This document shows positions 1 through 7,515 of a stretch of 9,269 nucleotides of DNA, one piece after another. The stretch covers positions 1 through 9,269 of the forward strand of contig JBFKOL010000159.1 in the NCBI GenBank assembly GCA_041628815.1, read 5' to 3'. The position numbers and the translations under genes are program-made. Positions within the stretch are counted from its first letter, which is position 1, and every line of letters begins with the position of its first letter. Below the pieces are notes generated by a model. The model was not told the origin of the DNA and did no database searches. It was given only the letters and a program-made list of their open reading frames with translations. The DNA is from JBFKOL01 sp041628815 (GTDB lineage: Bacteria > Bacteroidota > Bacteroidia > Chitinophagales > Saprospiraceae).

Positions 1-1
1 A

Positions 2-922
2 TCCGGTGACGATTATTTAACTGTTCAATGGGCACAGACATTCGACAACAAGCAAGAAGAAGGGGCTTCAGAAAATTTGAAAAATGGCCGTTTAGCCATT
101 GAGTTGGCGCGCCGACGCCGGCAAGGGTTTGGGTATACCCTGGGCACGATATTTTCCGGAGAAAACTACAATCCTGGCGTAGGTTTTGTAGACCGAAGTA
201 ACTTCAAGTTTGGGACGGTGACCATTTCACAGACCTGGTTAAATCAGGAAGGTCCATTTATTTGGCATACGCTGCAGCCTTTTGGCAATGCCTACCTTGA
301 CAATTCGGAAAATGATGTGCTTTCATCGGAATATGGCCTGGAGTGGTCTTTTACCCTTCGTAACCAAGACAGTGGGGGTATTAAGCTGACAAAGGCTTTC
401 GAAAGCTTGACAGCAGATTTCGGCCTGGCACAGGGGGTGAAAATTCCCATGGGCCAGTACCATTTTTATCGGATCAGTGCTCGCTTTAGCCAGGCTATTG
501 ACCGAACGTTACGCACAGGGATTGAATTAGAGACTGGCAGTTTCTACGACGGATGGCTGCACAGCGTAGGTTTCAGCCCGGGTTGGTACGCATCAAAACA
601 CCTCCAATTAAGCCTCGAGTATGTTTATAATTACGGCAAGTTTGAAGAGCGATCCGATAAACTGGATTTTCACATTGCCCGCCTGCGCATTGGGACTGCC
701 CTTGATCGCAAACTTTCTACCAATGCGTTCGTCCAATACAATGGAGCACAGGATCTTTTCTCTATGAATGTCCGATTCCGTTGCAACTTCAGGGAAGGGC
801 AAGATTTATGGATCGTCTTCAATTCAGGTGTCAATACGGATCGTGAACGGACGATTCCCACCCTTCCATCCATAGACAACCAGTCCATTTTGGTGAAGTA
901 TATACACACTTTTATTTTTTGA
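2..922 (+). CDS. DUF5916 family outer-membrane-type protein, 3' part (5' end outside window)
   Basis: The reading frame is open from the window edge, so about 306 C-terminal residues are visible and the true start lies to the left. The sequence resembles the C-terminal region of DUF5916 proteins, which usually pair an N-terminal carbohydrate-binding-9-like domain with a large beta-rich domain. Family-like landmarks are DDYLTVQWAQTF near visible residue 3, the NYNPGVGFVDRSNF block near residue 55, and the last 66 residues (NVRFRCNFREGQDLWIVFN, then PTLPS and VKYIHTFIF). The alternating polar/aromatic pattern and terminal phenylalanine fit an outer-membrane beta-barrel; this location is an inference. 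The N-terminal domain cannot be checked here. No function is established for the family, although members often sit near peptidase or polysaccharide genes. It converges with the ROK kinase gene, with 76 bp between the two stops. Confidence 0.8.
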   Translation, partial: SGDDYLTVQWAQTFDNKQEEGASENLKNGRLAIELARRRRQGFGYTLGTIFSGENYNPGVGFVDRSNFKFGTVTISQTWLNQEGPFIWHTLQPFGNAYLDNSENDVLSSEYGLEWSFTLRNQDSGGIKLTKAFESLTADFGLAQGVKIPMGQYHFYRISARFSQAIDRTLRTGIELETGSFYDGWLHSVGFSPGWYASKHLQLSLEYVYNYGKFEERSDKLDFHIARLRIGTALDRKLSTNAFVQYNGAQDLFSMNVRFRCNFREGQDLWIVFNSGVNTDRERTIPTLPSIDNQSILVKYIHTFIF

Positions 923-998
923 AGTATTCTTGGTTTTAGTCTGTGGTCCCAATCATAAGAATCTACCGGCACTTATTCCATCTGAAGTTCATTGCTGG

Positions 999-1844
999 TC
1001 ATTGCCTTGACGCATCGAGTACCAGTGAACAGGCGCCCAATAATCCGCTGTTTTCCAAGGCCGAGACTTCAATTTTAAGTGCTTCATAAATCCGGCGATA
1101 TACGAATTCTTTCTCCAGTACTTCGCGCATTCCTTTTTCGAAATAGGGATACGAGTGGCTGACCGAACCTCCCAGGATAATGGCTTCGGGGGCCAGAGAA
1201 TAAAGGATATTTGCAATCGCCCGGCCGACATGGCGGCCGAATTCTTCGAAAAGCTTAAGTGTTTTTGAATCGCCCTGGGCTGCCTTCCCGGCCATCTCGT
1301 CACCGGACAATTCGCGGTTCTTAAAAAATTGCCCGCTGGCGTAAGTCTCGACATTACTATCCTCGTAATAAACCATGCCAAACTCACCGGCCCCGCAATA
1401 ATTTCCGGAATGCAATCGATCGTTGATGATGATGCCTGCGCCAAGCCCGGTGCCGAGCGTGATACCCACAAAATTGCGGTAGGCCTTACCCTTGCCGAAG
1501 TACTTTTCCCCGATGGCAAAACAGTTGGCGTCGTTGTTCAGATAAACGGGTCTTTCGAAGCGTTGTTCCATCAGGGCCTTAAGTGGCACATCCTCCCAGC
1601 AGGGGATATTCACCAGGTCGATCACCAGGTTATTGACCTGGTCTACCAATCCGGGTACGCCAATGCCGATTCCCATGGCTTTGTCGTCGAATACTTGGGC
1701 TATGCTTTCTTCTATGGCTTTTATCACATCGTTTACTTCCTGGTCACCGGGTGTAGCACGTGAATATTGTTTTATGATTTTTTCGCCTTCAACAAGAGCT
1801 GCCGAAATTTTGGTACCGCCGAGATCTACTCCGATAATCTTCAC
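999..1844 (-). CDS. ROK family sugar kinase lacking the zinc-binding module
   Basis: A 281-residue cytoplasmic protein, predicted to phosphorylate a free hexose or amino sugar with ATP. The fold is clear: phosphate-binding DLGGTK at residues 7-12, GIGVPGLVD near 60-68, NNDAN at 103-107 with Asp105 as the expected catalytic base, GTGLGAGI at 131-138, LGGSVS at 224-229 and ENSGLLGA at 264-271. It is slightly shorter than typical bacterial ROK kinases because the histidine plus CxCGxxGCxE zinc module is absent: GEFGM (153-157) is followed after only a few residues by VETYASG (165-171). The start codon is GTG, placing the DLGGTK motif at the usual distance from the N-terminus; no upstream in-frame ATG is nearby. 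It lies 53 bp downstream of an FucP/GluP-like transporter, suggesting kinase and importer share a substrate. A transcriptional-repressor ROK is unlikely because there is no N-terminal helix-turn-helix. The exact sugar cannot be assigned. Confidence 0.9.
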   Translation of the reverse strand: MKIIGVDLGGTKISAALVEGEKIIKQYSRATPGDQEVNDVIKAIEESIAQVFDDKAMGIGIGVPGLVDQVNNLVIDLVNIPCWEDVPLKALMEQRFERPVYLNNDANCFAIGEKYFGKGKAYRNFVGITLGTGLGAGIIINDRLHSGNYCGAGEFGMVYYEDSNVETYASGQFFKNRELSGDEMAGKAAQGDSKTLKLFEEFGRHVGRAIANILYSLAPEAIILGGSVSHSYPYFEKGMREVLEKEFVYRRIYEALKIEVSALENSGLLGACSLVLDASRQ

Positions 1845-1897
1845 CCAATGGAAATTTGATGCTGAAAAATTTTGTGTTCCATACTTGTGAGTCGCTA

Positions 1898-3169
1898 TTA
1901 CTTCTGGTTATTTCCGGATCTGGTAAAAATTTCGGAAAGCCGAACGGTTTTATTGTTCACCAACGGTTTTGCCCAGAAACTAATACTGAGGACAAAACCC
2001 AAAGTCACAAAGATGAACATCATACCTATTTTAAGCGTAAACAGGTCGGCAAGTCCCCCGATAAGTATTTGAACTACAGCTCCTCCGGCTATGCCTGTCA
2101 TAAGGATGCCGGCAAAAGATCCGTGATGTTTTTCAACTGAATTCAATCCCAGGGAGATAACGGCAGGGTACATGATCGAAAGGAAAAAGCCCGAAATGGG
2201 AAAGGCCCATGTCGATGTATTTGGCCCTCCGAATAATCCTAAAGCGACACATAGCATGGCTAAAAGGACAAAGTACCTAAGTATGATCTTTGTATCGAAC
2301 AATTTCATCAGCAAAAGACCCAATACCCCTCCGACAGTCATCAGGCCCCAGAAATAGGAAACCGCATCGGCTCCGGTAGTTTCTGGATCGACGCCGTGGT
2401 AGGTGTTCAAAAACTTTGACATCCAGTACGAGATGGCCTGCTCTGAACCCACATAGCAGAACATACCGATAAAAAACAGGACCACATACTTGTTCTTAAA
2501 CAGTTCTAAGAAACTGGCCTTTGACCCAAGCTTTTCGTCTTCGGTCAATTCCACGCTCGGGAATTTTACAAGAGCGACGACGGCTATCATCAATAAGGCG
2601 AGCAGGGCGAATACCCAGTAAACAGATACCCAGGCAAGCGCATCGGGTACCAGGGCCATCAGTTGACCTATGAAGGGCTTATCTACATTCCCCTGGTTGA
2701 TATTGGAGACCAGGTAAGTATACATCTGCGGGCTGATAAAGGATGCGAGCCCGAAAATGAGCTGTGCAAGTACCGAATTGAAAGCAAAATGTTCTTCGCC
2801 ACCTGATACCCTCAAGAGGGGATTGATCACGACCTGCAGCGCGGCCATCCCTGTTCCGATGGTAAAAAGGGAAATCATGAATACGCTAAAACTGGGTTTC
2901 AAAGCAAAAACAATGGTCCCGATAAAGGCAAGGGCAAAAGCCAGCATCATCATGCTCTTCTCTCCCCATTTTTCAACCAGGAAACCCGAAGGGATGGACA
3001 TTACACCATAGGCTATGAAAAAGGCAAAGGGGAGAAGACCGGCCATCGTTTCAGTGAGGTTGAAACCCTGCGAAACCGTAGGATTCAATGCTCCCAGGAT
3101 ATTGGTCATAAAGGAAATGATGAAAAATGTCAGTAGTATAAGCGCTACGATGATCGTGTTTCTTTTCAT
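1898..3169 (-). CDS. Sugar MFS transporter, FucP/GluP-like
   Basis: A 423-residue inner-membrane protein of the major facilitator superfamily, predicted to import a sugar by proton symport. About twelve hydrophobic segments are visible, starting with residues 5-29 and 42-61. The MFS motif-A-like loop GFLVEKWGEK is at 62-71, between the second and third segments. Family-like blocks are LQVVINPLLR at 111-120 and YVGSEQAISYW at 239-249, which resemble the FucP/GluP/NagP group (known substrates include L-fucose, glucose/galactose and N-acetylglucosamine). The length matches that group. A cytoplasmic loop around 202-222 separates the two six-helix halves. The gene starts 24 bp after the stop of a DUF6090-type gene and is followed by a ROK kinase, a common transporter-plus-kinase arrangement in bacteria that do not rely on PTS uptake. 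The substrate is not determinable here. Confidence 0.88.
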   Translation of the reverse strand: MKRNTIIVALILLTFFIISFMTNILGALNPTVSQGFNLTETMAGLLPFAFFIAYGVMSIPSGFLVEKWGEKSMMMLAFALAFIGTIVFALKPSFSVFMISLFTIGTGMAALQVVINPLLRVSGGEEHFAFNSVLAQLIFGLASFISPQMYTYLVSNINQGNVDKPFIGQLMALVPDALAWVSVYWVFALLALLMIAVVALVKFPSVELTEDEKLGSKASFLELFKNKYVVLFFIGMFCYVGSEQAISYWMSKFLNTYHGVDPETTGADAVSYFWGLMTVGGVLGLLLMKLFDTKIILRYFVLLAMLCVALGLFGGPNTSTWAFPISGFFLSIMYPAVISLGLNSVEKHHGSFAGILMTGIAGGAVVQILIGGLADLFTLKIGMMFIFVTLGFVLSISFWAKPLVNNKTVRLSEIFTRSGNNQK

Positions 3170-3193
3170 TATTCGGAGTTAATGTGGTATTGC

Positions 3194-4003
3194 TTATTCA
3201 TTTCGTTCAATTTCGGTTTCGATGGCGTGCAATAGCTGTTCTGCTCTTTTTTTAATAGTCAGGTTGCCGTTTTTTTGCATCGTAGCCATTGTGTTACGGT
3301 AGACAACCTTATTAATGAGCTCGAGCCTGTTTTCAGGGCTATTCAGAATGTGAGTGGAAATGCGCTCCAATTCAGTGTCTGCAACTTTGTTGATCGTGAA
3401 TTCATAAAAATCCTTAAACTTTTCTTCCATCCTGTCCGAATAGCCGTAGGAGGCAAATGAACCGCGCTCCACCATAAACGGCAAAGTAAAGTTGTCTACA
3501 AGTGTAGTGTTATTAAGGTTCGTGTTTTTGGCAAACAGATCCATTTGCTGGTTGAAGTCGACCAATTCTTTTTTCAAATCGCTGTTGCGAATCAGGTTGA
3601 TTTGATTCGAGTTAATCATTTGAATAAGGGTCGTATTGGCATTGGTAAAGGTCCACCTTACGCTCAGGTCATTCAATTTTGCAAATAGGGTGTCCATATT
3701 CTTAAATCCCATGTTTGCCTCGTAGTGTCTTATGATATCGTTCGATTGTTCGATGATGATGTTTTCAAAATCGATATAGATGTCCAACTGGTTGATCTGG
3801 GCTTTCATATCGTCCCGCAAATTCTGGAGATATATGCGCTCCTGTTTCCTCAATTTTCGGTTTTCATTCCATGTGTTAACCTGCAGGGCAATTAATATTC
3901 CAATAACGACGAGAAAGATTTCCCCAATCGCATAAAGGAGATACCTGTTCAACTTACTATCAATCAGTAATTTTTGTCTTATATGTCTGAAGAATTTTAG
4001 CAT
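3194..4003 (-). CDS. DUF6090-type single-pass membrane protein, copy 1
   Basis: A 269-residue protein of unknown function. The N-terminus MLKFFRHIRQKLL is basic and amphipathic, followed by a membrane segment at about 23-42 (starting YAIGEIF) and the motif QVNTWNENRKLRKQE at 41-55. The basic N-terminus suggests the short end is cytoplasmic and the remaining ~220 residues periplasmic; this is an inference. Residues 50-95 look helical and could form a coiled coil. A block around 117-148 (WTFTNANTTLIQMI, then INLIRNSDLKKEL) is shared in outline with the other three copies. The C-terminus (about 225-265) is helical and charged. The start is ATG. It is the first gene after the 12-bp repeat array and lies 24 bp upstream of the sugar transporter, so it probably heads or belongs to the transporter-kinase transcription unit. 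A structural, sensory or scaffold role would all be speculative. Confidence 0.85.
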   Translation of the reverse strand: MLKFFRHIRQKLLIDSKLNRYLLYAIGEIFLVVIGILIALQVNTWNENRKLRKQERIYLQNLRDDMKAQINQLDIYIDFENIIIEQSNDIIRHYEANMGFKNMDTLFAKLNDLSVRWTFTNANTTLIQMINSNQINLIRNSDLKKELVDFNQQMDLFAKNTNLNNTTLVDNFTLPFMVERGSFASYGYSDRMEEKFKDFYEFTINKVADTELERISTHILNSPENRLELINKVVYRNTMATMQKNGNLTIKKRAEQLLHAIETEIERNE

Positions 4004-4035
4004 ATGCTCTAAATGGGCTTAGATAAAAACCAGCA

Positions 4036-4149
4036 CTTGAACTTGAGTTTGAACTTGAGCTTGAACTTGAGTTTGATCTTGAGCTTGAACTTGAGCTTGA
4101 TCTTGAGTTTGAACTTGAGCCTGATCTTGAGTTTGAACTTGATCTTGCA
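4036..4149. repeat. 12-bp tandem repeat array (9 units) between serine hydrolase and DUF6090-type copy 1
   Basis: Nine tandem copies of a 12-mer run from 4036 to 4143, followed by a decayed hexamer (cttgca) to 4149. The plus-strand consensus is YTTGAW CTTGAG, so the array is also 18 related hexamers. Position 1 varies c/t and position 6 varies a/t; the second half is almost invariant cttgag, except for the last (cttgat). One unit carries a C at position 2 (cctgat). The array begins 2 bp beyond the serine hydrolase stop and ends 32 bp before the ATG of the DUF6090-type gene, so it fills nearly the whole intergenic gap. Its strand bias (CTTG only on plus, CAAG only on minus) means a transcript could not fold into hairpins within it, so it is not a terminator. 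Function is unknown. Confidence 0.95.
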
Positions 4150-4151
4150 TT

Positions 4152-6170
4152 TCAGTCTCTCTTTTCAAACTTCAAATTCCTCACCCTTCCATTCGACACC
4201 TTCATTCCGGTGACCGTACCTGCGTCGCGCACAAACTCGATTTGGCCCATAAACCAGGCATTGCCGGAGAAATGATCTTCTTTGATCGGGGTTAGCTCTA
4301 TGTCGTTGTGCCGCTGGTGTTTGGCGACCAAGGTGCTGTCTACTATCCGCATCATATACGTGGTCATGAGTTCTTCACTGTAGAAATCACCCTCAAATGC
4401 TTCCAGGTCTACCGTCTCCGGATCAAATTCCGGCAGGCGCTGACATAGGGTTTCCTGGCCACCCTGATAAAGCGTAAAATGTTGAATAGAGTTGTCATCG
4501 GACCGTTCGAAGATGAGACGGGCACCCACGGACTCTACTGTATACTCCAATTCAGATTTTGGTTCCAATTCCAATTTTGACTGCCCGCTGGCCTGACCAT
4601 AGATCTTGTTGTCTTCTGATGAAATGGTAAGGATAAAACCTGGAGCAATTTCGTATTGACCCACCAGGTCGGCAAATACCTCAGTGTTGATTTCTGTGAT
4701 AGCGGATTCTTCTGTTTCGTCCTCGGCATTCTTATCTGATTCTTCTTCAGCACCTGATTTTTCCCCGATATGATTCTCGAGATAGATTTCTGCTATTTCA
4801 TATGCTTTTCCCGTAGGATTGAAGGATCCGAGATTGCTGAATACAACGATGTTCACATTTTCATCAGGGAATCGCAGCAAAGATGTCCGGTATCCTGCGT
4901 CGGCACCGCCGTGGCCGACGGTTCGGAGACCATTCCAGGTGCCAATGACCTGGCCGAAGGCATAGGTGATCGTATCACCGGTAGTCAGAATGCCTCTTTC
5001 GTGCATTTGTTCCATCACGTTTTCGTTTCCGACTTTGGGATCCAAAAAATTATGCGCCCATTTAAGCAGGTCTTCGGGGGTGGTAAAGAGGCTGGTGGCA
5101 CCGGCATTGGCATAGCTCAACACGCGCTTTTCAAATCCTCCTTCTGTCTCTCCGTATGAGTAGGCCCGGTTGGGGACGATCTTTTCATGGTCGTCATAGA
5201 AAAGCGTGTTTGTCATACCCAATGGATCAAATATGTTTTCCTTTGTCCACTCGGCGAAGGTCTTGTCCGTGACCCTTTCCACGATCTCCGCCATCAGTGT
5301 ATATCCCGAGTTGCAATACAGGTATTCTGCTCCGGGATCAAAATTCAGTGCTCGTTGACGGCTCAGGAGCCGCATGATCTGGTCACGCGTGATTACGTCA
5401 TCGAGTCGCCATCCTGCCATGGCCAAGAGATTCCATTGATCGCGGAGACCACTTGTATGATGTACCAGGTGTTTGATGGTAATGGTTTGGCCAAAATCAG
5501 GCAATTCCGGTATATATTTTTGTATGGGATCATCCAGGGTAAGCAAACCGTCATCGGCCAATTGGGCCATACAAAATGCGGTAAATTGTTTGGAGACTGA
5601 GGCAATGTGAAAAACGGTATGCGGTACGATCGGTATGCCGTACTCGAGCTGGGCTTCTCCGTAGCCCTTGCTGAAAATTATCTCTCCATCCCTCATGACT
5701 GCTACCGATGCACCTGGTGAGCCCTGGCGGTCCCAGGCTATAAAAAGTTGATCTATGCGGTTTTCGGGAGTCGAGGCGATTGGCTCGACCCGCAATATTT
5801 CAATGGTATATTTTCCTGTGAGGCCGCTTGGCTGATTATCTTCCAGTCCGGTGACTTCCAAACGATAATTGCCGGCAAGAGAAGTATTCAATGAAATATA
5901 CTCCGGCCCATTCTGAAAGTTTGGGCTGTCGTAGTCGCCCACTTTTTCACCTTCCGGATCAAAAACCGCAATAGTCAGATCAATCCCCTGCTGGATGACT
6001 GCTGCAAAGATGAATTGATCCGCTTGTGCTGTAATGCTATACGTATGCTTCTCACCTAGGGTGAGGGACTTTTCAAGGAGATGGTTTTGTTTTAGATCAA
6101 TGTCCTGTCCAAATGATATGGTTATGATCAGGCAGAAAAGAGGGGTGACTATGAGCTTGGCAGTTTTCAT
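4152..6170 (-). CDS. Secreted serine hydrolase, beta-lactamase (class C/PBP-like) family, with PPC-like N-terminal domain
   Basis: A 672-residue exported protein. Residues 1-21 are a signal peptide with a likely signal peptidase I site S-F-G|Q (21|22). Residues about 30-128 resemble a bacterial pre-peptidase C-terminal (PPC-like) beta-sandwich (LGEKHTYSI, DLTIAVFDPEG, GNYRLEVTG). Residues about 135-465 are the catalytic domain, with SxxK as SVSK (Ser191 nucleophile, Lys194), YxN as YCN (285-287) and the third motif HGG (420-422). An acidic linker of Glu/Asp/Ser at about 470-492 leads to a C-terminal beta-rich domain (about 495-672), often seen after this hydrolase fold. The family includes D-aminopeptidases, esterases and peptidoglycan-related enzymes as well as AmpC, so antibiotic resistance should not be assumed; the multidomain build argues against a dedicated beta-lactamase. 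It follows the VOC gene by 84 bp. The start is ATG with an A-rich leader and no Shine-Dalgarno. Confidence 0.9.
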   Translation of the reverse strand: MKTAKLIVTPLFCLIITISFGQDIDLKQNHLLEKSLTLGEKHTYSITAQADQFIFAAVIQQGIDLTIAVFDPEGEKVGDYDSPNFQNGPEYISLNTSLAGNYRLEVTGLEDNQPSGLTGKYTIEILRVEPIASTPENRIDQLFIAWDRQGSPGASVAVMRDGEIIFSKGYGEAQLEYGIPIVPHTVFHIASVSKQFTAFCMAQLADDGLLTLDDPIQKYIPELPDFGQTITIKHLVHHTSGLRDQWNLLAMAGWRLDDVITRDQIMRLLSRQRALNFDPGAEYLYCNSGYTLMAEIVERVTDKTFAEWTKENIFDPLGMTNTLFYDDHEKIVPNRAYSYGETEGGFEKRVLSYANAGATSLFTTPEDLLKWAHNFLDPKVGNENVMEQMHERGILTTGDTITYAFGQVIGTWNGLRTVGHGGADAGYRTSLLRFPDENVNIVVFSNLGSFNPTGKAYEIAEIYLENHIGEKSGAEEESDKNAEDETEESAITEINTEVFADLVGQYEIAPGFILTISSEDNKIYGQASGQSKLELEPKSELEYTVESVGARLIFERSDDNSIQHFTLYQGGQETLCQRLPEFDPETVDLEAFEGDFYSEELMTTYMMRIVDSTLVAKHQRHNDIELTPIKEDHFSGNAWFMGQIEFVRDAGTVTGMKVSNGRVRNLKFEKRD

Positions 6171-6198
6171 GAGATTTTTTTTGATTTTGCTTCAGAAA

Positions 6199-6232
6199 AG
6201 AAGGTAGGCATTTATAGTTTTGAAATTAGCAA
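6199..6232 (-). promoter_or_regulatory. Weak candidate Bacteroidota-type promoter for the serine hydrolase
   Basis: On the minus strand a TTG (6232-6230) is followed after 23 bp by TACCTTCT (6206-6199). This matches six of eight positions of the Bacteroidota -7 element TAnnTTTG, with the -33 TTG at slightly long spacing. A start site here would leave a leader of about 20-25 nt before the ATG at 6170. The region is AT-rich, so a chance match is quite possible. Confidence 0.2.
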
Positions 6233-6254
6233 TAATGACGGTGTCTACAGGAGG

Positions 6255-6659
6255 TTAGAACATTTCCTGAAAGAAAAACAACACCAGCCCATTGGGTTCT
6301 AAAAGCGAAAAACTCCTGTGTCCCCATGGCTGATCCGTCAAATCCTGTTTGAATGGAACACCCGCTGATTTGTAATTCTTAAACAAGTCATCGATATTCC
6401 CCACCTGAATACCCAGGAAGACACCTTGTGGAGTCCTGTAGTCCAAACCTGCAATGTGTTTACCAGGATCATTGGGGCGATGTAGTATTTCAATTAATCC
6501 GGGTCCGGCCTTGAACAGTGCACCTTTGTCGTCTTCACTCCTGTCCCAGGAATGCGCCAGTTGAAAGGTCAATTTGCTTTGATAGAAGTCAAATGTTTCA
6601 AGGTACTTATCCGTGAAATACGTAAATCGAAACTGTCCGTTATTTTTTGTGGAGTACAT
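6255..6659 (-). CDS. VOC family (glyoxalase/bleomycin-resistance fold) protein
   Basis: A 134-residue cytoplasmic protein with the single-module length of vicinal-oxygen-chelate proteins. The pattern is visible: RFTYFTDKYLETFDFYQSKL (11-30) as the first strand and helix, GPGLIEILHRP (52-62), then a second half VFLGIQVGNIDDLFKNYKSAG (80-100) and PWGHRSFSLLEPNGLVLFF (111-129). Candidate metal ligands are Glu57, His114 and Glu121, by analogy with the fold; the usual DPxG motif is EPNG here. The reaction is unknown: members include glyoxalases, dioxygenases, epimerases and drug-binding proteins. The ATG at 6659-6657 is preferred over an upstream in-frame TTG at 6674, and it sits inside the end of the preceding DUF6090-type gene, giving a 20-bp overlap that suggests translational coupling. 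The serine hydrolase follows 84 bp downstream. Confidence 0.85.
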   Translation of the reverse strand: MYSTKNNGQFRFTYFTDKYLETFDFYQSKLTFQLAHSWDRSEDDKGALFKAGPGLIEILHRPNDPGKHIAGLDYRTPQGVFLGIQVGNIDDLFKNYKSAGVPFKQDLTDQPWGHRSFSLLEPNGLVLFFFQEMF

Positions 6660-7410
6660 CCAATTCTTTGTCAAGTGCTTTCAGCAAAGACTCGCCACGT
6701 CTTTTAGCTTCATTCAATGGTTGCCGCACATACCAGAACAGCTGGTTCTTCTGGCTTCTCAGGAAGTAGAGGTACTCCTTGTCCTTTTTCAAAGCCTCGT
6801 AATCATTGGGAATCATCAGCCTGCCTCCGCTCAATTGTTTATCAGGGTCATTCCAACTATTGTTCCACAGTGCATTGAACCGGCTGGGGAACACGTTTTT
6901 ACTGGCATCCTCGATGATATCCGCATACCGGCTGATCAGTATGTCAAACCTTCTTTGGGCAAATGAATAGTATGAAATAATTTCTTTTTTCAACGTGTCA
7001 TTCCGGATGATATTCAAGTCGGTGGATGTTAGGGTGGCAAAGACCTCCTGATCCAGGCGGGGCATCCATATGGCAGTGGAGTTCATGAGGTAGAGACTGA
7101 TGGAATCGTGGTACGGAAGATCGGCATTGATGTGGCGTAGAACGATATTGATATAGTTATTTCGCGATTCAAAATCCCTGATGTCGCCACTTACCCTGGC
7201 GGTATCCGATTCGATGCTGGACTTGAATACTTTCAGAAGCTTGATTTCCTCTGCTCTTAATTTTCGTTCTTCATTCCAGTTGTTGACCTGCAGAGCGAGG
7301 AGAATGCCAATCATCACGAGCAATATTTCACCAATGGCATAGAGAATGTATTTCTTTAAGCGATTTTCAGTCAATAAGTTTTGGCGGATCTTTCGGAAGA
7401 ATTTTAACAT
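6640..7410 (-). CDS. DUF6090-type single-pass membrane protein, copy 2
   Basis: A 256-residue protein of unknown function. Residues 1-20 are basic (FFRKIRQNLL), the membrane segment is about 24-42, and QVNNWNEERKLRAEE follows at 41-55. Residues 24-47 (YAIGEI to NWNE) are identical to those of the TPR-bearing copy upstream, while the rest diverges. The shared central block is at about 115-145 (FATLTSTDLNIIRNDTLKKE). Near the C-terminus PNDYEALKKDKEY (201-213) is matched by PNDYAQFKKDTEF in the TPR-bearing copy, and a charged helix (RRGESLLKALDKEL) closes the protein. A periplasmic body is inferred from the basic N-terminus. The 105 bp between this gene and the preceding one has no convincing promoter or terminator. 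Its stop lies inside the start of the VOC gene, so these two are very probably on one transcript. Confidence 0.85.
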   Translation of the reverse strand: MLKFFRKIRQNLLTENRLKKYILYAIGEILLVMIGILLALQVNNWNEERKLRAEEIKLLKVFKSSIESDTARVSGDIRDFESRNNYINIVLRHINADLPYHDSISLYLMNSTAIWMPRLDQEVFATLTSTDLNIIRNDTLKKEIISYYSFAQRRFDILISRYADIIEDASKNVFPSRFNALWNNSWNDPDKQLSGGRLMIPNDYEALKKDKEYLYFLRSQKNQLFWYVRQPLNEAKRRGESLLKALDKELDVLHKK

Positions 7411-7515
7411 GGATCACAAGCTGATTATAAAAAGTTAATGTTTCTCTTAATCTATAGCCTAGAAGGTACTGCGTTCATTTGATGACAAACACTTATGCAT
7501 ACTTTTCGCCATTTA

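Noticed and set aside
77..79. TTG as the start of the DUF5916 gene
   Set aside because: Family-like sequence (DDYLTVQWAQTF) is encoded upstream of it in the same open frame, so the gene begins outside the window.
926..962. Possible terminator hairpin (attctt / aagaat) between the convergent genes
   Set aside because: The stem is only six base pairs, AT-rich, with a 25-nt loop and no following T tract; it is not convincing.
1329..1763. 144-residue plus-strand open frame antisense to the ROK kinase
   Set aside because: It is fully antisense to a well-supported kinase gene and its translation shows no recognisable domain; it is a shadow frame.
4036..4149. CRISPR-like array
   Set aside because: Units are contiguous 12-mers with no spacers, no palindromic repeat and no cas genes in view.
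4013..4213. Plus-strand frame encoding a Leu-Asn-Leu-Ser repeat peptide of 66 residues
   Set aside because: It is a by-product of the 12-bp DNA repeat, which has no stop in that frame, and it runs antisense into the serine hydrolase end. The composition is low-complexity and there is no translation signal.
4152..6170. Calling the serine hydrolase an AmpC antibiotic-resistance gene
   Set aside because: The shared SxxK/YxN fold covers many peptidases and esterases, and the extra domains and length are unlike a dedicated beta-lactamase.
6660..6674. Upstream TTG start adding five residues to the VOC protein
   Set aside because: The ATG at 6659 is a better start codon, matches the expected N-terminal length of the fold and reduces the overlap with the previous gene.
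7424..7429. TATAAT-like hexamer on the minus strand before DUF6090-type copy 2
   Set aside because: There is no matching -35 element, the surroundings are AT-rich and Bacteroidota promoters use a different -7 consensus.
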